A program made the position numbers and the translations under genes. Positions 1 to 9,312 of a stretch of DNA of 64,000 nucleotides are shown here, one piece after another. The DNA is from JBFWWP01 sp050246115. Lineage in GTDB: Bacteria; Planctomycetota; UBA8108; UBA1146; JAJFFE01. Position 1 is the first letter of the stretch. Every line of letters begins with the position of its first letter. The notes beneath the pieces were generated by a model. The model ran no database searches, was not told where the DNA came from, and saw nothing but the letters and a program-made list of their open reading frames with translations. The DNA lies in contig JBFWWP010000001.1 of NCBI GenBank assembly GCA_050246115.1, positions 369,655 through 433,654 on the forward strand, read 5' to 3'.

Positions 1-199
1 CCAGAGCCGCCGAGAACCTCCCGAGGTGCACTCAGGTCACCGAGACCCGATCCTAGTGCGTCCCCGCGCCCTCGGCGACGTGGTCGTTCGCCGGGTGCTG
101 GAAGCTCCTCGCTCCTAGAGTTGCCATGCCCGGCGCTGGCGTCCCGCCCGGTTTCCGGATTCGGGAGCGGGAGCGGCCCCGGCCCCACGCGGCCAGCTC
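1..199. other. window edge, no gene seen
   Basis: This stretch lies downstream of the leftward ABC exporter. I see no coding frame with recognisable content and no clear terminator. It is GC-rich with short C/G runs near its right end. Confidence 0.5.
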
Positions 200-1987
200 T
201 CAGATCCTGGCTTGCAGGCTGTGGAGGTGGTGATAGCGGCCGGCGCGCGCGATGAGTTCGTCGTGGGTTCCGCGCTCGACGATGCGACCGCCGTCGAGCA
301 CCAGAATCTGGTCGGCCCGCCGGATGGTCGACAACCGGTGAGCGATCACGAAGGTCGTGCGGCCGAGGAGCAGGCCCTCGAGGCTTTCCTGGATGAAACG
401 TTCGCTGTCGGTGTCGAGGCTCGAGGTGGCCTCGTCCAGTACGAGGACTCTCGGGGCCGCCAGGAGCGCGCGGGCGATGGCCACACGCTGCCGTTGGCCA
501 CCACTGAGTTTGACGCCGCGCTCACCGACGATGGTGTCGAGACCCTTCTCGAATCGATCCGTGAACTCGCGGACGTGCGCCGCCCGCACCGCCGACTCGA
601 GATCCTCCTCGCTGGCACTCGGGCGCGCAAACCGGATGTTGTCGCGAATGGTGCCGTCGAACAGGAAGTCGTCCTGCAGTACCAAGCCGAGGCATTGCCG
701 ATAGCTCGGAAGCTCGACGGTGGCGAGATCGATCCCGTCGATGAGGATCCGTCCGGACGTAGGCGTGAGGAACGAGGCCGCGAGTCCGGCCAACGTGGAC
801 TTGCCGGAGCCCGAACTCCCGACGAACGCGGTCACGGTACCCGGGGCGGCCGTGAACGAGACGTCGTGGATCACCGGTGTCCCAGCCTCGTACTCGAAGC
901 CCACGTGTTCGAAACGGAATTCGCCCCGGACTTCGGGTAAGCGCACGACTCGACGCGGGTCGTCGAGCTCACGGGGTTCACCGAGTAGCTCTTCCATCCG
1001 ATCCAGTCCCGCGAACGCCTCGGTCAACTGCGTGCCGATCGCTGCCATCTGGATCAACGGGGCGACCATGAACGCCAGGTAGAGCGTGAACGCCAAGAAG
1101 TCGCCCACGGTCATGGTGCCGGCCACGATCGCACGACCGCCCATCCACATGATGGAAACGCTGGTGGCACCCAAGAGCAGGGTGGAGAGGCTCATCACCA
1201 GGCTCTGGGCGGTCAGCGTGCGCCGCACGTTCTCGAAGATCCGCTCGACCCCGCTGCCGAATGCGGCCTCCTCGCGGTCTTCGGCATTGAAGCCCTTGAC
1301 GATACGAACACCTGCCAACGATTCCGTGAGGCGGCCGACGACTTGTGCCGTGATGGCGCTGCGCTCGCGAAAGATCGGGCGGATGCGACGAAACGCCTGC
1401 GATGAGATGACGGCGAACAAGACCAAAGGGATCGTGGCCAGCAGCGTGAGCCCCGGGTTGATCCGCAACAGCATCACGAGGGCCAAGACCGATGTCAGAA
1501 TGCCACCGATTAGCTGCACCAGGCCGGTACCGACGAGGTTGCGCACTCCTTCGACGTCGTTCATGATCCGTGACACTAGTTCCCCGGACCGGGTACGATC
1601 GAAGAACCGAATCGGCAAACGCAGGACATGTCGCTGAATCTGCGCCCGCATCTCGGCGATCAGGTGCTGGGCCTCAATGCTCAACAAGCGCGTCAAGAAG
1701 AACGCGCTGGCCGCCTGGATCGCGATCGCGCCACCCACCACGGCGAGCAGGGGACCGAACTGCGCCGTGTTCCCCTTGCCGATCACGTCGTCGAGTAGGT
1801 ACTTGGAAGACCCTGGCAAGACCAGACCGCACAGCCGGTTGATGACGATGAGCGCGAGCCCCACGGCCAGCAGTCGCCAACGGGGCCAGATGATCTTCCG
1901 AACGACGTGCCCGATGCTCGAAACCGACGGACGTCGGCGCCGGGACGGTCCGGAGCCATGCGCAGGGTGCGGCGGACGCGGGGTCAT
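200..1987 (-). CDS. MsbA-like ABC exporter, fused membrane and ATPase half-transporter
   Basis: This is a 595-residue type IV ABC exporter half-transporter. An N-terminal six-helix membrane domain (about residues 35-320) precedes the nucleotide-binding domain. Walker A (GSSGSGKST, 390-398), the signature LSGGQ (494-498) and Walker B (VLVLDEATSS) are all intact. Family members work as homodimers or heterodimers in the inner membrane, flipping lipids or exporting hydrophobic compounds; the substrate here is unknown. I chose the ATG at 1987 because it overlaps the stop of the upstream DUF2784 gene (ATGA), which suggests translational coupling. An upstream in-frame start (2149) would lie wholly inside that gene and would add an Arg-rich, unlikely N-terminus. 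Confidence 0.93.
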   Translation of the reverse strand: MTPRPPHPAHGSGPSRRRRPSVSSIGHVVRKIIWPRWRLLAVGLALIVINRLCGLVLPGSSKYLLDDVIGKGNTAQFGPLLAVVGGAIAIQAASAFFLTRLLSIEAQHLIAEMRAQIQRHVLRLPIRFFDRTRSGELVSRIMNDVEGVRNLVGTGLVQLIGGILTSVLALVMLLRINPGLTLLATIPLVLFAVISSQAFRRIRPIFRERSAITAQVVGRLTESLAGVRIVKGFNAEDREEAAFGSGVERIFENVRRTLTAQSLVMSLSTLLLGATSVSIMWMGGRAIVAGTMTVGDFLAFTLYLAFMVAPLIQMAAIGTQLTEAFAGLDRMEELLGEPRELDDPRRVVRLPEVRGEFRFEHVGFEYEAGTPVIHDVSFTAAPGTVTAFVGSSGSGKSTLAGLAASFLTPTSGRILIDGIDLATVELPSYRQCLGLVLQDDFLFDGTIRDNIRFARPSASEEDLESAVRAAHVREFTDRFEKGLDTIVGERGVKLSGGQRQRVAIARALLAAPRVLVLDEATSSLDTDSERFIQESLEGLLLGRTTFVIAHRLSTIRRADQILVLDGGRIVERGTHDELIARAGRYHHLHSLQARI

Positions 1988-2472
1988 TCGTGGGTTCCTT
2001 CCGAAGGACGTTCGGGGAGATCGGCGGCCGCCTTGGGCTCGGTGTCGTCGGCCCTTTCTTCCGCCCGGGTGTTGGCGCTCGCGTGGCGCCAAGGCCAACG
2101 CGGTGGCACAAAGCACCAACTCGCGACCAGGGCCACCAGCAGGAGACAATAGATCAGCACGACGGCCCCTGGCGGCAAGGAGTACAGGATTTTACCGACC
2201 CAGTGTTCGACGAAACTCTCTGAGTAGACGCCGCCTTCGTCGGCCAGGTCACGCAAGCCCATTTCCCAAACCGTGAGCGGGCAGGGGATGTTCAGGAGCG
2301 ACTGGACGGTGACGACCCCCATGACCAAGACGTGGCTTGCGCGAAAGTAGAAGTTGCGCACCCAGTCTCGCCGCAGGTACGAACCGACCCCGATCGCTGC
2401 GAACCCGAGCACCACACCAGCGACGATCGCGAAGTGCAGCATCAAGATGACGTCCGCCCAGAACGCGTACAA
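1984..2472 (-). CDS. DUF2784 family membrane protein
   Basis: A 162-residue protein with about four hydrophobic helices. It carries the features I associate with DUF2784: a CPLT.WE segment after the second helix, a conserved LRD region, and a late Tyr/Ser-Phe-His-Trp cluster. The function of the family is unknown. The start is a TTG at 2472, preceded by a GGAG-type ribosome site about ten bases away. The C-terminus is a charged Arg/Glu/Ala tail of about 35 residues. It lies 18 bp downstream of the secreted repeat protein and overlaps the ABC exporter start, so the three are probably co-transcribed. Confidence 0.8.
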   Translation of the reverse strand: MYAFWADVILMLHFAIVAGVVLGFAAIGVGSYLRRDWVRNFYFRASHVLVMGVVTVQSLLNIPCPLTVWEMGLRDLADEGGVYSESFVEHWVGKILYSLPPGAVVLIYCLLLVALVASWCFVPPRWPWRHASANTRAEERADDTEPKAAADLPERPSEGTHE

Positions 2473-2490
2473 ACGAGCGTCCTCTCCGGA

Positions 2491-5400
2491 TCAGAACCGT
2501 AGGAACCCGAGCACTCGCCGTTCGATCGGTGACGCGAAGTCCTTGCGACTCGCCACGTACAAGAACTTGAGTACGGAGTGGTAGAGGTAGCCCGTGCTCG
2601 AATCTTCTTCCCAGGTGTGAAAGGGCTCGAACACGCGTTCCTTGAAAGTTCCGCGTTGGCGATGCAACACCAGGCGGTGGAGGAGGCGAAAGTCGTGGTC
2701 GTCGCTGGCATGGCTGTGTTCACTGCGCGCGAGGAACCACAAGAACGACCAGCGGGTGCTCTCCGTGTCCTGCAGGCGAGAGTACAAGTGAAACGCCTGG
2801 GGCAGCGTGTATCGAGCGAGGGCGTGGGTCTGCGTGGTGCGCGAGTACGCGAGGGGGAACAGGCTCCACCACGAACGGTCCGGAGCCGACGAACCCCAGA
2901 GGAGCCCGAGCGCGTGAAAGCGTGTGAACTCCCCCTCGCGCCGGTAGCGCACCGTCGACAGAAGTGCGTCCCACTCGCGGGCGTTGCGTTCGTCATCGTG
3001 ATGCACGCCGAAGAGGAATGGTTGCAGCACGGTGGTTGCTGACGCTGGGCCCGAAGAGCGCCGCAGGAGCGCCAGCGTGAGGTACCCGTCGGTCGACCAA
3101 GGGCCGGCGACCTCGCGGTCGGTGCGGGTGCGACTGGCGACGGGCCAAAACCACCAGCCTGACGAGGCGGGACTACGACCCAGGCCCATGAACCAGAAAG
3201 CGTTCACATACAGCTGCTGGGGTCCGCTGCGAATCGACAAGAACGGCCATGGGTGGGCCTGGTACGTCTCGCCGTCCACGCGCGTGTCGCGCACGAAGAG
3301 CGGAAACAGGATGGAGCGCGTGCGACCGCCGTCGTCGAGCGAGTCGGTGTAGAATGGGAACAGGGCCGTGAATCTTCGCGTCGGGCTCTCCGGCGGGCCG
3401 AGCCGCGTTCGCCAGTAGATGGGGAACACGCGAAAGTGGGATACGTCGGCACCGCTGGCTCCCCCAGCGAGTCCGGCGAGGACGCTCCAGCGCTGAGAGT
3501 CGGGACGTCGGTCGAAGTCGGCGAGCGCGGGCAGGAACCAGGTCCTGTGGCCCCACTCGCCACGTTCCGTCGCGTACAGGTGGAGCCACCTATAGGGCGG
3601 TGGCGTGGGTGACGACGTGCCGAGGTCCAAGTTCAAGAGCGGCGTGAGGCGAAGCTGGAACCGCCCTGCATCGGTTGTGCGGTGATGATACACACCGATG
3701 GCCTGGAGCCAGGTCTGATGCGGGTCTTGGTGGTACCAGGTCAGCGGCCAGAGTACACCGCGGTTCACTGCTTCACCACGGCGCGTGTCGACCCAGAGGT
3801 TGCCGCCGAGCAAAGTGAGTCGGTGATCCCCAGCCGTTCCCCGGCAAGCATGGTTCACATAGAGCGGAGTCGCGATCGTCAGACGTCGATCAGGGCCTCG
3901 GTCGCGCCACCAAAACGGAAGGAGGCGGCTATGAGTCTGTCCGCTTACGTCGTCGCGGGAGTATCCGGCAAGGGGCCCGAGCACGTGAGTCCGAGTACTC
4001 TGCCGCTGCCGGTCGGGGCCGAAGGTGCGACTGTTCACCCAGAGGCCGGCGGCATAGAAGTCGCGCTGCAGCAGCGACCCCTCGTCGTCGATCTGGCGGC
4101 GCATCGACCCGTAGAGCGGAATCAGGAAGTGGTGCGAGTAGTCGGCTCCGCTCGCGCGTAGGTAGATCGGGCCGACGATGTCGAGTCGGTCCGCTCCGTT
4201 CTGATCGGACCAGTAGAGCGGAAGGATGTGAGAGTGCCGGCGGTCATCGGAACGTGCGTACGATGCCAACGGCCAAAGAACGGAGTGGTGCACCGACCCC
4301 GCGACCGGCCGGGCGTAACGGATGTAGAGCGGACCGAGCACCAGATCCAACCGCGAGTCGGGTGAGGTGCTTTGGTAGTAGAACGGGAACGCGGTGATCG
4401 TCCGCGTCGTCTCGGTCGCGAAGTCCCAGTAGAACGGGAAGGCTACCCGCGTGCTGGCGTCAGGCGAAGTGTGGGCGAAGTACAGCGGAAACAACAACTG
4501 CGAGCTTCGAGCGGGCGAGTCGGCGCGGAAGTAGAACGGCGCGATCGCGAAGTAAGACGCCTCGCCGTCGCGTCCAGCGAAGTAGATCGGGATGAAACGG
4601 CGGCGATACCCGACTGGGCTGCTCTCGAATTGGCCCAGAGGCTCGAGGACGCGGTGGACGCTGACTCCGGCCTCGGTGTCCCAGGAACGACCGTAGATGT
4701 GGGCGATGTCGATCGACCCCGCTCCTGCGGGGCCTCGCGAAGTGCGCAGCAGCGGTTCGAGGCGAAGCCAAGACCGTTCCCCCCGGCTGCCGCCCGCGAA
4801 CAGTCCGAGTGCGGCGTTCCAATCGTATCCCTGTGGGTCGCGTCTCACGACACCGAGCATGGGAAGTACCCAGTCGCGCCGCGAGTCTTGGTCTATCGTG
4901 CGCAACCATCCGAGCCACGGGAGGCTGAAGTAACGTTCGGCTCGATACGCGTACAGCGGGAACAGGTGGCTGCGGATCACTCCCGAGGTCGAGTTCCGAT
5001 CGTGTCGAAACAGCGCGAGAGAATCGCTCGACGGCCAACCCGGAAGCAGCGAGCCGGCAGCGACGGTCGTTCGTTTGGAGAACCGCGTGGCGTGGAACAG
5101 GTCGAAGAGCCCCGGAACTCCCAGCCGTACGTCGGCGCTGGAGAAGGTCTCGCTGCGGGCCGACGAGTAGAGGGGTAGGACTCCTGGAGCCCACAGCCAA
5201 CTCGAGCGGTCGCTCGAGCGTTCTCCCCGACGGAGAGGGAGACTCCACAAGTCCCAGTGGTCGTCGCTGGTGCGGGAGAAGTAGAGCGGCATGAGGACCG
5301 ACCAGGCCCGCTTCGACGAGTGTTCCCGGTTGGTGTAGTAGAACGGCGTGAGGAACAGCGAAGCTCCGTCGGTGCGGAGGCTGCGGTAGTAGAGCGAGAA

Positions 5401-5583
5401 CAGGGCGTGGGTTTCCGAACGACCGTCCGGATAGGACTCGCGGTAGTAGATCGGCCACCCGCGAGTCTTGTCCGGGCGCACGAACTGGGGCTCGTCTTGC
5501 TGGCCGTTCGCAGGTGTGGTCAGCAGCGATGCCAGCAGCCCCCAGAGCAGGATCGCGGTGAGTTCGCGCCGGCATCGGTTCAA
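2491..5583 (-). CDS. large secreted protein with FPLYY-type aromatic repeats, function unknown
   Basis: This 1030-residue protein has a typical signal peptide (MNRCRRELTAILLWGLLASL, then cleavage near ANG-QQ). No known enzyme domain is evident. The whole mature chain is built from loosely repeated units in which a short hydrophobic/aromatic strand (FPLYY, LFPLY, FPFYW, LFPLF, PLYV) alternates with charged, Arg/Asp/Ser-rich stretches of roughly 20-50 residues. This periodicity suggests many short beta strands, for example a solenoid or an outer-membrane-associated sheet, but that is inference. Its start codon overlaps the stop of the DUF445 gene upstream, so it is probably in one operon with it. 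I do not recognise the family. Confidence 0.85.
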   Translation of the reverse strand: MNRCRRELTAILLWGLLASLLTTPANGQQDEPQFVRPDKTRGWPIYYRESYPDGRSETHALFSLYYRSLRTDGASLFLTPFYYTNREHSSKRAWSVLMPLYFSRTSDDHWDLWSLPLRRGERSSDRSSWLWAPGVLPLYSSARSETFSSADVRLGVPGLFDLFHATRFSKRTTVAAGSLLPGWPSSDSLALFRHDRNSTSGVIRSHLFPLYAYRAERYFSLPWLGWLRTIDQDSRRDWVLPMLGVVRRDPQGYDWNAALGLFAGGSRGERSWLRLEPLLRTSRGPAGAGSIDIAHIYGRSWDTEAGVSVHRVLEPLGQFESSPVGYRRRFIPIYFAGRDGEASYFAIAPFYFRADSPARSSQLLFPLYFAHTSPDASTRVAFPFYWDFATETTRTITAFPFYYQSTSPDSRLDLVLGPLYIRYARPVAGSVHHSVLWPLASYARSDDRRHSHILPLYWSDQNGADRLDIVGPIYLRASGADYSHHFLIPLYGSMRRQIDDEGSLLQRDFYAAGLWVNSRTFGPDRQRQSTRTHVLGPLAGYSRDDVSGQTHSRLLPFWWRDRGPDRRLTIATPLYVNHACRGTAGDHRLTLLGGNLWVDTRRGEAVNRGVLWPLTWYHQDPHQTWLQAIGVYHHRTTDAGRFQLRLTPLLNLDLGTSSPTPPPYRWLHLYATERGEWGHRTWFLPALADFDRRPDSQRWSVLAGLAGGASGADVSHFRVFPIYWRTRLGPPESPTRRFTALFPFYTDSLDDGGRTRSILFPLFVRDTRVDGETYQAHPWPFLSIRSGPQQLYVNAFWFMGLGRSPASSGWWFWPVASRTRTDREVAGPWSTDGYLTLALLRRSSGPASATTVLQPFLFGVHHDDERNAREWDALLSTVRYRREGEFTRFHALGLLWGSSAPDRSWWSLFPLAYSRTTQTHALARYTLPQAFHLYSRLQDTESTRWSFLWFLARSEHSHASDDHDFRLLHRLVLHRQRGTFKERVFEPFHTWEEDSSTGYLYHSVLKFLYVASRKDFASPIERRVLGFLRF

Positions 5584-6227
5584 TGGGTGGCCTCCATGAA
5601 GCGAAGTACGATCGCTTCGACGAGCCCAATGAGTACGCCGAGCACGCCGCCGAGAACCTCGATGTGGCGCAACTCCTGGGACGCGATTCGATTCACGATC
5701 TGCTCCAGCCGGTCGAGATCGTAGCCTTCGATCCGCGAGCGCACCATTTCATGGACGTCGAGTTGCTCGGCGATCCCCTGCCGCAGTTCTCCCGACATGC
5801 TCTCGATGAAGAGGATCACCTCTTCCTCGACCTTGGCTTTCAAACTGCTCACCAGGTCGCCCGGCACGAACATCTTGACCATGGGGCCGAGCTTCTCGAT
5901 CTGTTGGGCGACGAGTCGGTCTACTCGCTCGTGAAGGAGCGCGCGGACACGTTCCCCTTTGACCATCCCGTGCACCACTTGTTGAACGTCGTCGACGGAG
6001 ATCAGGTCGCGCTCGACGGTGTCCGCGACGCTGCGCGCGAGGTCCGACCGCCGGCGCGGAAGGAGCCCCTGGAAGGCGAAGCCGAGAAGGCGGACTGGCC
6101 GGCGTGGCCGGAAGATCATCCGCACGGCGACCCAGTTCGTGGCCCAGCCGATCAGCCCACCGATGAGGGGCAGCGTGACGAAGATCCATGGGGACATGAG
6201 GCTCGGCTCCACAACGGCAACCCGCAT
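5580..6227 (-). CDS. DUF445 family membrane protein
   Basis: About 215 residues. The N-terminal membrane helix contains a GGLIGWATNWVAVRMIFRP signature typical of DUF445 (YheB-like) proteins. It is followed by a long amphipathic helical region and a C-terminal hydrophobic helix (GGVLGVLIGLVEAIVLRF). The family's role is not well established. I preferred the ATG at 6227 because a GGAGG lies seven bases upstream; the ATG at 6197 also has a usable GGAG, and a longer frame reaches 6281. The stop overlaps the start of the secreted repeat protein. Confidence 0.83.
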   Translation of the reverse strand: MRVAVVEPSLMSPWIFVTLPLIGGLIGWATNWVAVRMIFRPRRPVRLLGFAFQGLLPRRRSDLARSVADTVERDLISVDDVQQVVHGMVKGERVRALLHERVDRLVAQQIEKLGPMVKMFVPGDLVSSLKAKVEEEVILFIESMSGELRQGIAEQLDVHEMVRSRIEGYDLDRLEQIVNRIASQELRHIEVLGGVLGVLIGLVEAIVLRFMEATH

Positions 6228-6393
6228 GCAGGGGCCTCCGCACTGCGCAAGGAGGCTTGGACCGGAGGACGGTACCGGCAACGCACGGCGCGCTCAAGAG
6301 CGCGAGCGCGGACTGGCAGCGCTCGCACCGCGCGCGGATCGCCGGTCCCCGCGACCGGGCTTCTCGCCCAAGCCGCATCCGCCATGCCCGGGC

Positions 6394-7164
6394 TCAGCGG
6401 TCGATCCAAAGGGGACTTCGAGGCCGCGCGCGCCGAGGCGGAGCCAGGAGCCAGAGCAGTGCCACCCCGGCGACGAACCCGCCCGCGTGGGCCCAGGAGG
6501 CAACGTAGGTGGCGGGTCCGAGCCCCTGCACCACTTGGAGCGCGAACCACAGGCCGAGCAGCAAGAGGGCCGGCACCTCGAGGAACGTGATGAAGAAGAA
6601 GATCGGCACCAACGTGAGGACCCGAGCCCGTGGGAAGCGCACGGCGTATGCGCCGAGCACTCCCGCAATGGCACCGCTCGCACCGATCGTTGGAATCGTG
6701 GAGTGCCACTCGATCGCCGTGTGGGTCAAGCTGCCCGCGAGGCCCGACGCCAGATAGAGCAGCAAGTAGCGTCGGCGACCCAGAGCCTCCTCGACGTTGT
6801 CGCCGAAGATCCACAGAAAAAGCAGGTTCAAGCCGATGTGGAGCCAACCGGCGTGGAGGAGCATCGATGTCAGGTACGGAACGAGGGTGTTCGCGGCCGC
6901 GGGTTCGAGCCAGCGCTGACCGACGATCACGTGCCGCCCGAGCGCGTCGAGCTGGACGATGTCGACCAACACGGGTTCACCGCGGAGCCAGCCGTGCAAG
7001 AACGCCGGTTTGACGCCGTAGATGAACTCCAACGAGTCCATGGGGAGAGCGCCAGTGTCGGCGTGCATGAGCTGGATCACGAACACAGCGATGTTGATCG
7101 CGATGAGCGTGTAGTTGACCCACGGTGTCGTGCGAGTCGGGTTGTCGTCCCGTAGTGGGATCAT
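6394..7164 (-). CDS. rhomboid family intramembrane serine protease
   Basis: A 256-residue polytopic membrane protein. It contains the rhomboid catalytic serine in GASGAIAGVLGAY and the catalytic histidine in the later helix (SWAHAGGFVAG). The N-terminus (IPLRDDNPTRTTPWVNY) is typical of bacterial rhomboids. These enzymes cleave substrates within the membrane; the substrate is unknown. A GGGAG ribosome site lies about seven bases upstream of the ATG. It lies 159 bp downstream of the peptide transporter operon and could share its transcript. Confidence 0.93.
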   Translation of the reverse strand: MIPLRDDNPTRTTPWVNYTLIAINIAVFVIQLMHADTGALPMDSLEFIYGVKPAFLHGWLRGEPVLVDIVQLDALGRHVIVGQRWLEPAAANTLVPYLTSMLLHAGWLHIGLNLLFLWIFGDNVEEALGRRRYLLLYLASGLAGSLTHTAIEWHSTIPTIGASGAIAGVLGAYAVRFPRARVLTLVPIFFFITFLEVPALLLLGLWFALQVVQGLGPATYVASWAHAGGFVAGVALLWLLAPPRRARPRSPLWIDR

Positions 7165-7323
7165 GACGCGCTCCCTGCGAGAGTCCTACGAAACCTCGTC
7201 CAAAAGGTCCCCGGTGGTCCAACGGCGCGTCGGTCTCGCTCCGCGTCGCAGGGTGGCCGAACGAAGCTGGCCATCGGGAGCCCACCGGTTCTCGACATGG
7301 ACCGCGCGGCGGTCGACTCCGCC

Positions 7324-8292
7324 TCAGCCGCCGTTGGCAACCCAGCAAGCGACCGCGTGACCGTTCGCACCGCGCACCAGCGGGGGGCGTTCGGTTTGGC
7401 AGCGGTTCTCCGCCACCGGGCACCGCGCCACGAACGGGCAGCCTTGCGGGGGGGCGAATGGGTTGGGCACGTCGCCCTCGAGAACCGTGAGCTCCCGCCG
7501 CTCGTCGGGGTCGTTCACCGGGTTCGACCTGAGGAGAGCCAGCGTGTAGGGGTGTCGCGCGGAGTCGTGCAGGTCGTCGCAGGGAAGTTCCTCGACGACG
7601 AAACCCAAGTACATCACGAGGACACGATCGCAGAAGTGCTCGATCACCTTGAGATCGTGCGAGACGAACAACAGGGTCAGTCCGAACTCCTCCTTGAGGT
7701 CCATGAGCAAGTTGAGCACTTGCGCCTGGATCGAGACGTCGAGTGCGGAGACCGGTTCGTCGGCCACGATCAGCTCGGGCTTCAAGGCGAGCGCTCGCGC
7801 AATGCCGATGCGCTGTCGCTGGCCGCCGGAAAACTCGTGCGGAAATCGGTGCTTGGCTTCGGCCGGTAGGCCCACTCGGCGGAGCAAGTCATCAATGTAG
7901 GGCTCGACCTCGCTCTTGGGCACGATGTCGTGGAACCGGATCGCTTCGCGAAGGGCAGCGCGTACCGTCAGGCGCGGGTTGAGCGACGAGTACGGATCTT
8001 GAAAGATGATCTGAATGCGCTTGCGCAACGGCATCATCATCGAGTGGGGGAGCGTCGCGATCTCGCGCCCATCGAACGTGATCGACCCCGAAGTCGGTGG
8101 GATCAGCCGCATCACGGTCTTGCCCAGCGTGGACTTACCGCAGCCCGACTCACCGACCACGCCGAGAATCTCACCGCGCTCGATGGAGAACGTGACGCCG
8201 TTCACCGCGTGGACGTGCCCGACCACGCGGTTCCAGAAACCGCCGCGCACCGGGAAGTGCTTCACCAAGTCGCGAACGACGAGCAGTGGCAC
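7324..8292 (-). CDS. oppF: oligopeptide ABC importer ATPase, OppF/DppF type
   Basis: 322 residues. Walker A is GESGCGKST, the signature is FSGGQRQRIGIA, Walker B is LIVADEPVSALD. The C-terminal extension with a CPFVARCP Cys motif is the Opp/Dpp ATPase extension, which often binds an iron-sulfur cluster. It powers import of oligopeptides or similar solutes together with the neighbouring OppD-type ATPase. The GTG start follows the OppD stop with no gap, so the two are co-translated. Substrate class is inferred from family only. Confidence 0.93.
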   Translation of the reverse strand: MPLLVVRDLVKHFPVRGGFWNRVVGHVHAVNGVTFSIERGEILGVVGESGCGKSTLGKTVMRLIPPTSGSITFDGREIATLPHSMMMPLRKRIQIIFQDPYSSLNPRLTVRAALREAIRFHDIVPKSEVEPYIDDLLRRVGLPAEAKHRFPHEFSGGQRQRIGIARALALKPELIVADEPVSALDVSIQAQVLNLLMDLKEEFGLTLLFVSHDLKVIEHFCDRVLVMYLGFVVEELPCDDLHDSARHPYTLALLRSNPVNDPDERRELTVLEGDVPNPFAPPQGCPFVARCPVAENRCQTERPPLVRGANGHAVACWVANGG

Positions 8293-9303
8293 TCAGGCTT
8301 CCTTTCCGGTCGTCAGCGGAAAGTGGCAGCGCACTTCTCGGCTGTCGGCGTGCTGCACGAGCTGCGGTTCTTCGACCCCGCACAGGTTCTGCCGGGAAGC
8401 GCAGCGATTCTGGAAGCGGCACCCGGTGGGTAGTTGCGTTAGGGCCGGGACCATGCCGTCGATCGTCGGCAGCCGGCGTTTGCGCTCGGCGCGCCCCGAT
8501 TTCGGGATCGAACCGAGCAACGCCTTGGTGTACGGATGCTGCGGTCGGTGGAAGATGTCGCGCACCGGCCCCGACTCGACGACTCGCCCGGCGTACATCA
8601 CGATGACGCGATCGCAAACCTGGGCGACGACTCCGAGGTTGTGGGTGATGAGCATGATCGCCGTGCCGAGCTTCTGCTTGAGCTGCTCCATGAGACGCAG
8701 GATCTGAGCCTGAATGGTCACATCGAGGGCGGTGGTAGGCTCGTCCGCGATCAGGATCTCGGGTTCGCACGACAGTGCGATGGCGATCATCACCCGCTGG
8801 CGCATGCCGCCGGAGAGCTGGTGTGGGTACTCGTCGATCCGGCGGGTTGGGTTCGGAATCTCGACTCGTTCGAGCATCTCGATGGCTCGCGCCCGTCGTT
8901 GCGCCCGATTCAGGTTGGTGTGGTAGCTCAGGGCCTCTTCGATCTGCCAGCCGACGGTGAATACCGGGTTCAGCGAGGTCATGGGCTCCTGGAAGATCAT
9001 GGCGATGTGGTTGCCGCGCACGGTCCGCAAGGTCGCTTCGTCGGCCGTCGCCAGGTTCTTCCCGGCGAACAGCACCTCGCTCTCGGGAGCGATGGAACTG
9101 GTCAGCTCGGGAAGCAGGCGCATGATCGATTTGCTGGTCACGGTCTTGCCACACCCCGACTCACCGACGATCCCGAGGGTTTCGCCCGCCAGCAGGTCGA
9201 ACGAGACGCCGTCCACGGCCGTGACGATTCCGCGGTCGGTGCGAAACGACGTCGTCAGATTGCGAACCCGCAGGATCGGGGAGCCGTTGGTCGGCGGCGT
9301 CAT
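8293..9303 (-). CDS. oppD: oligopeptide ABC importer ATPase, OppD/DppD type
   Basis: 336 residues with Walker A GESGCGKT, signature LSGGMRQRVMIA and Walker B EILIADEPTTALD. The C-terminal Cys-containing oligo_HPY region is CRFQNRCASRQNLC. It is the partner of the adjacent OppF-type ATPase. It lies nine bases downstream of the OppC-type permease, in the usual A-B-C-D-F order. Confidence 0.94.
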   Translation of the reverse strand: MTPPTNGSPILRVRNLTTSFRTDRGIVTAVDGVSFDLLAGETLGIVGESGCGKTVTSKSIMRLLPELTSSIAPESEVLFAGKNLATADEATLRTVRGNHIAMIFQEPMTSLNPVFTVGWQIEEALSYHTNLNRAQRRARAIEMLERVEIPNPTRRIDEYPHQLSGGMRQRVMIAIALSCEPEILIADEPTTALDVTIQAQILRLMEQLKQKLGTAIMLITHNLGVVAQVCDRVIVMYAGRVVESGPVRDIFHRPQHPYTKALLGSIPKSGRAERKRRLPTIDGMVPALTQLPTGCRFQNRCASRQNLCGVEEPQLVQHADSREVRCHFPLTTGKEA

Positions 9304-9312
9304 GCGTGGCTC

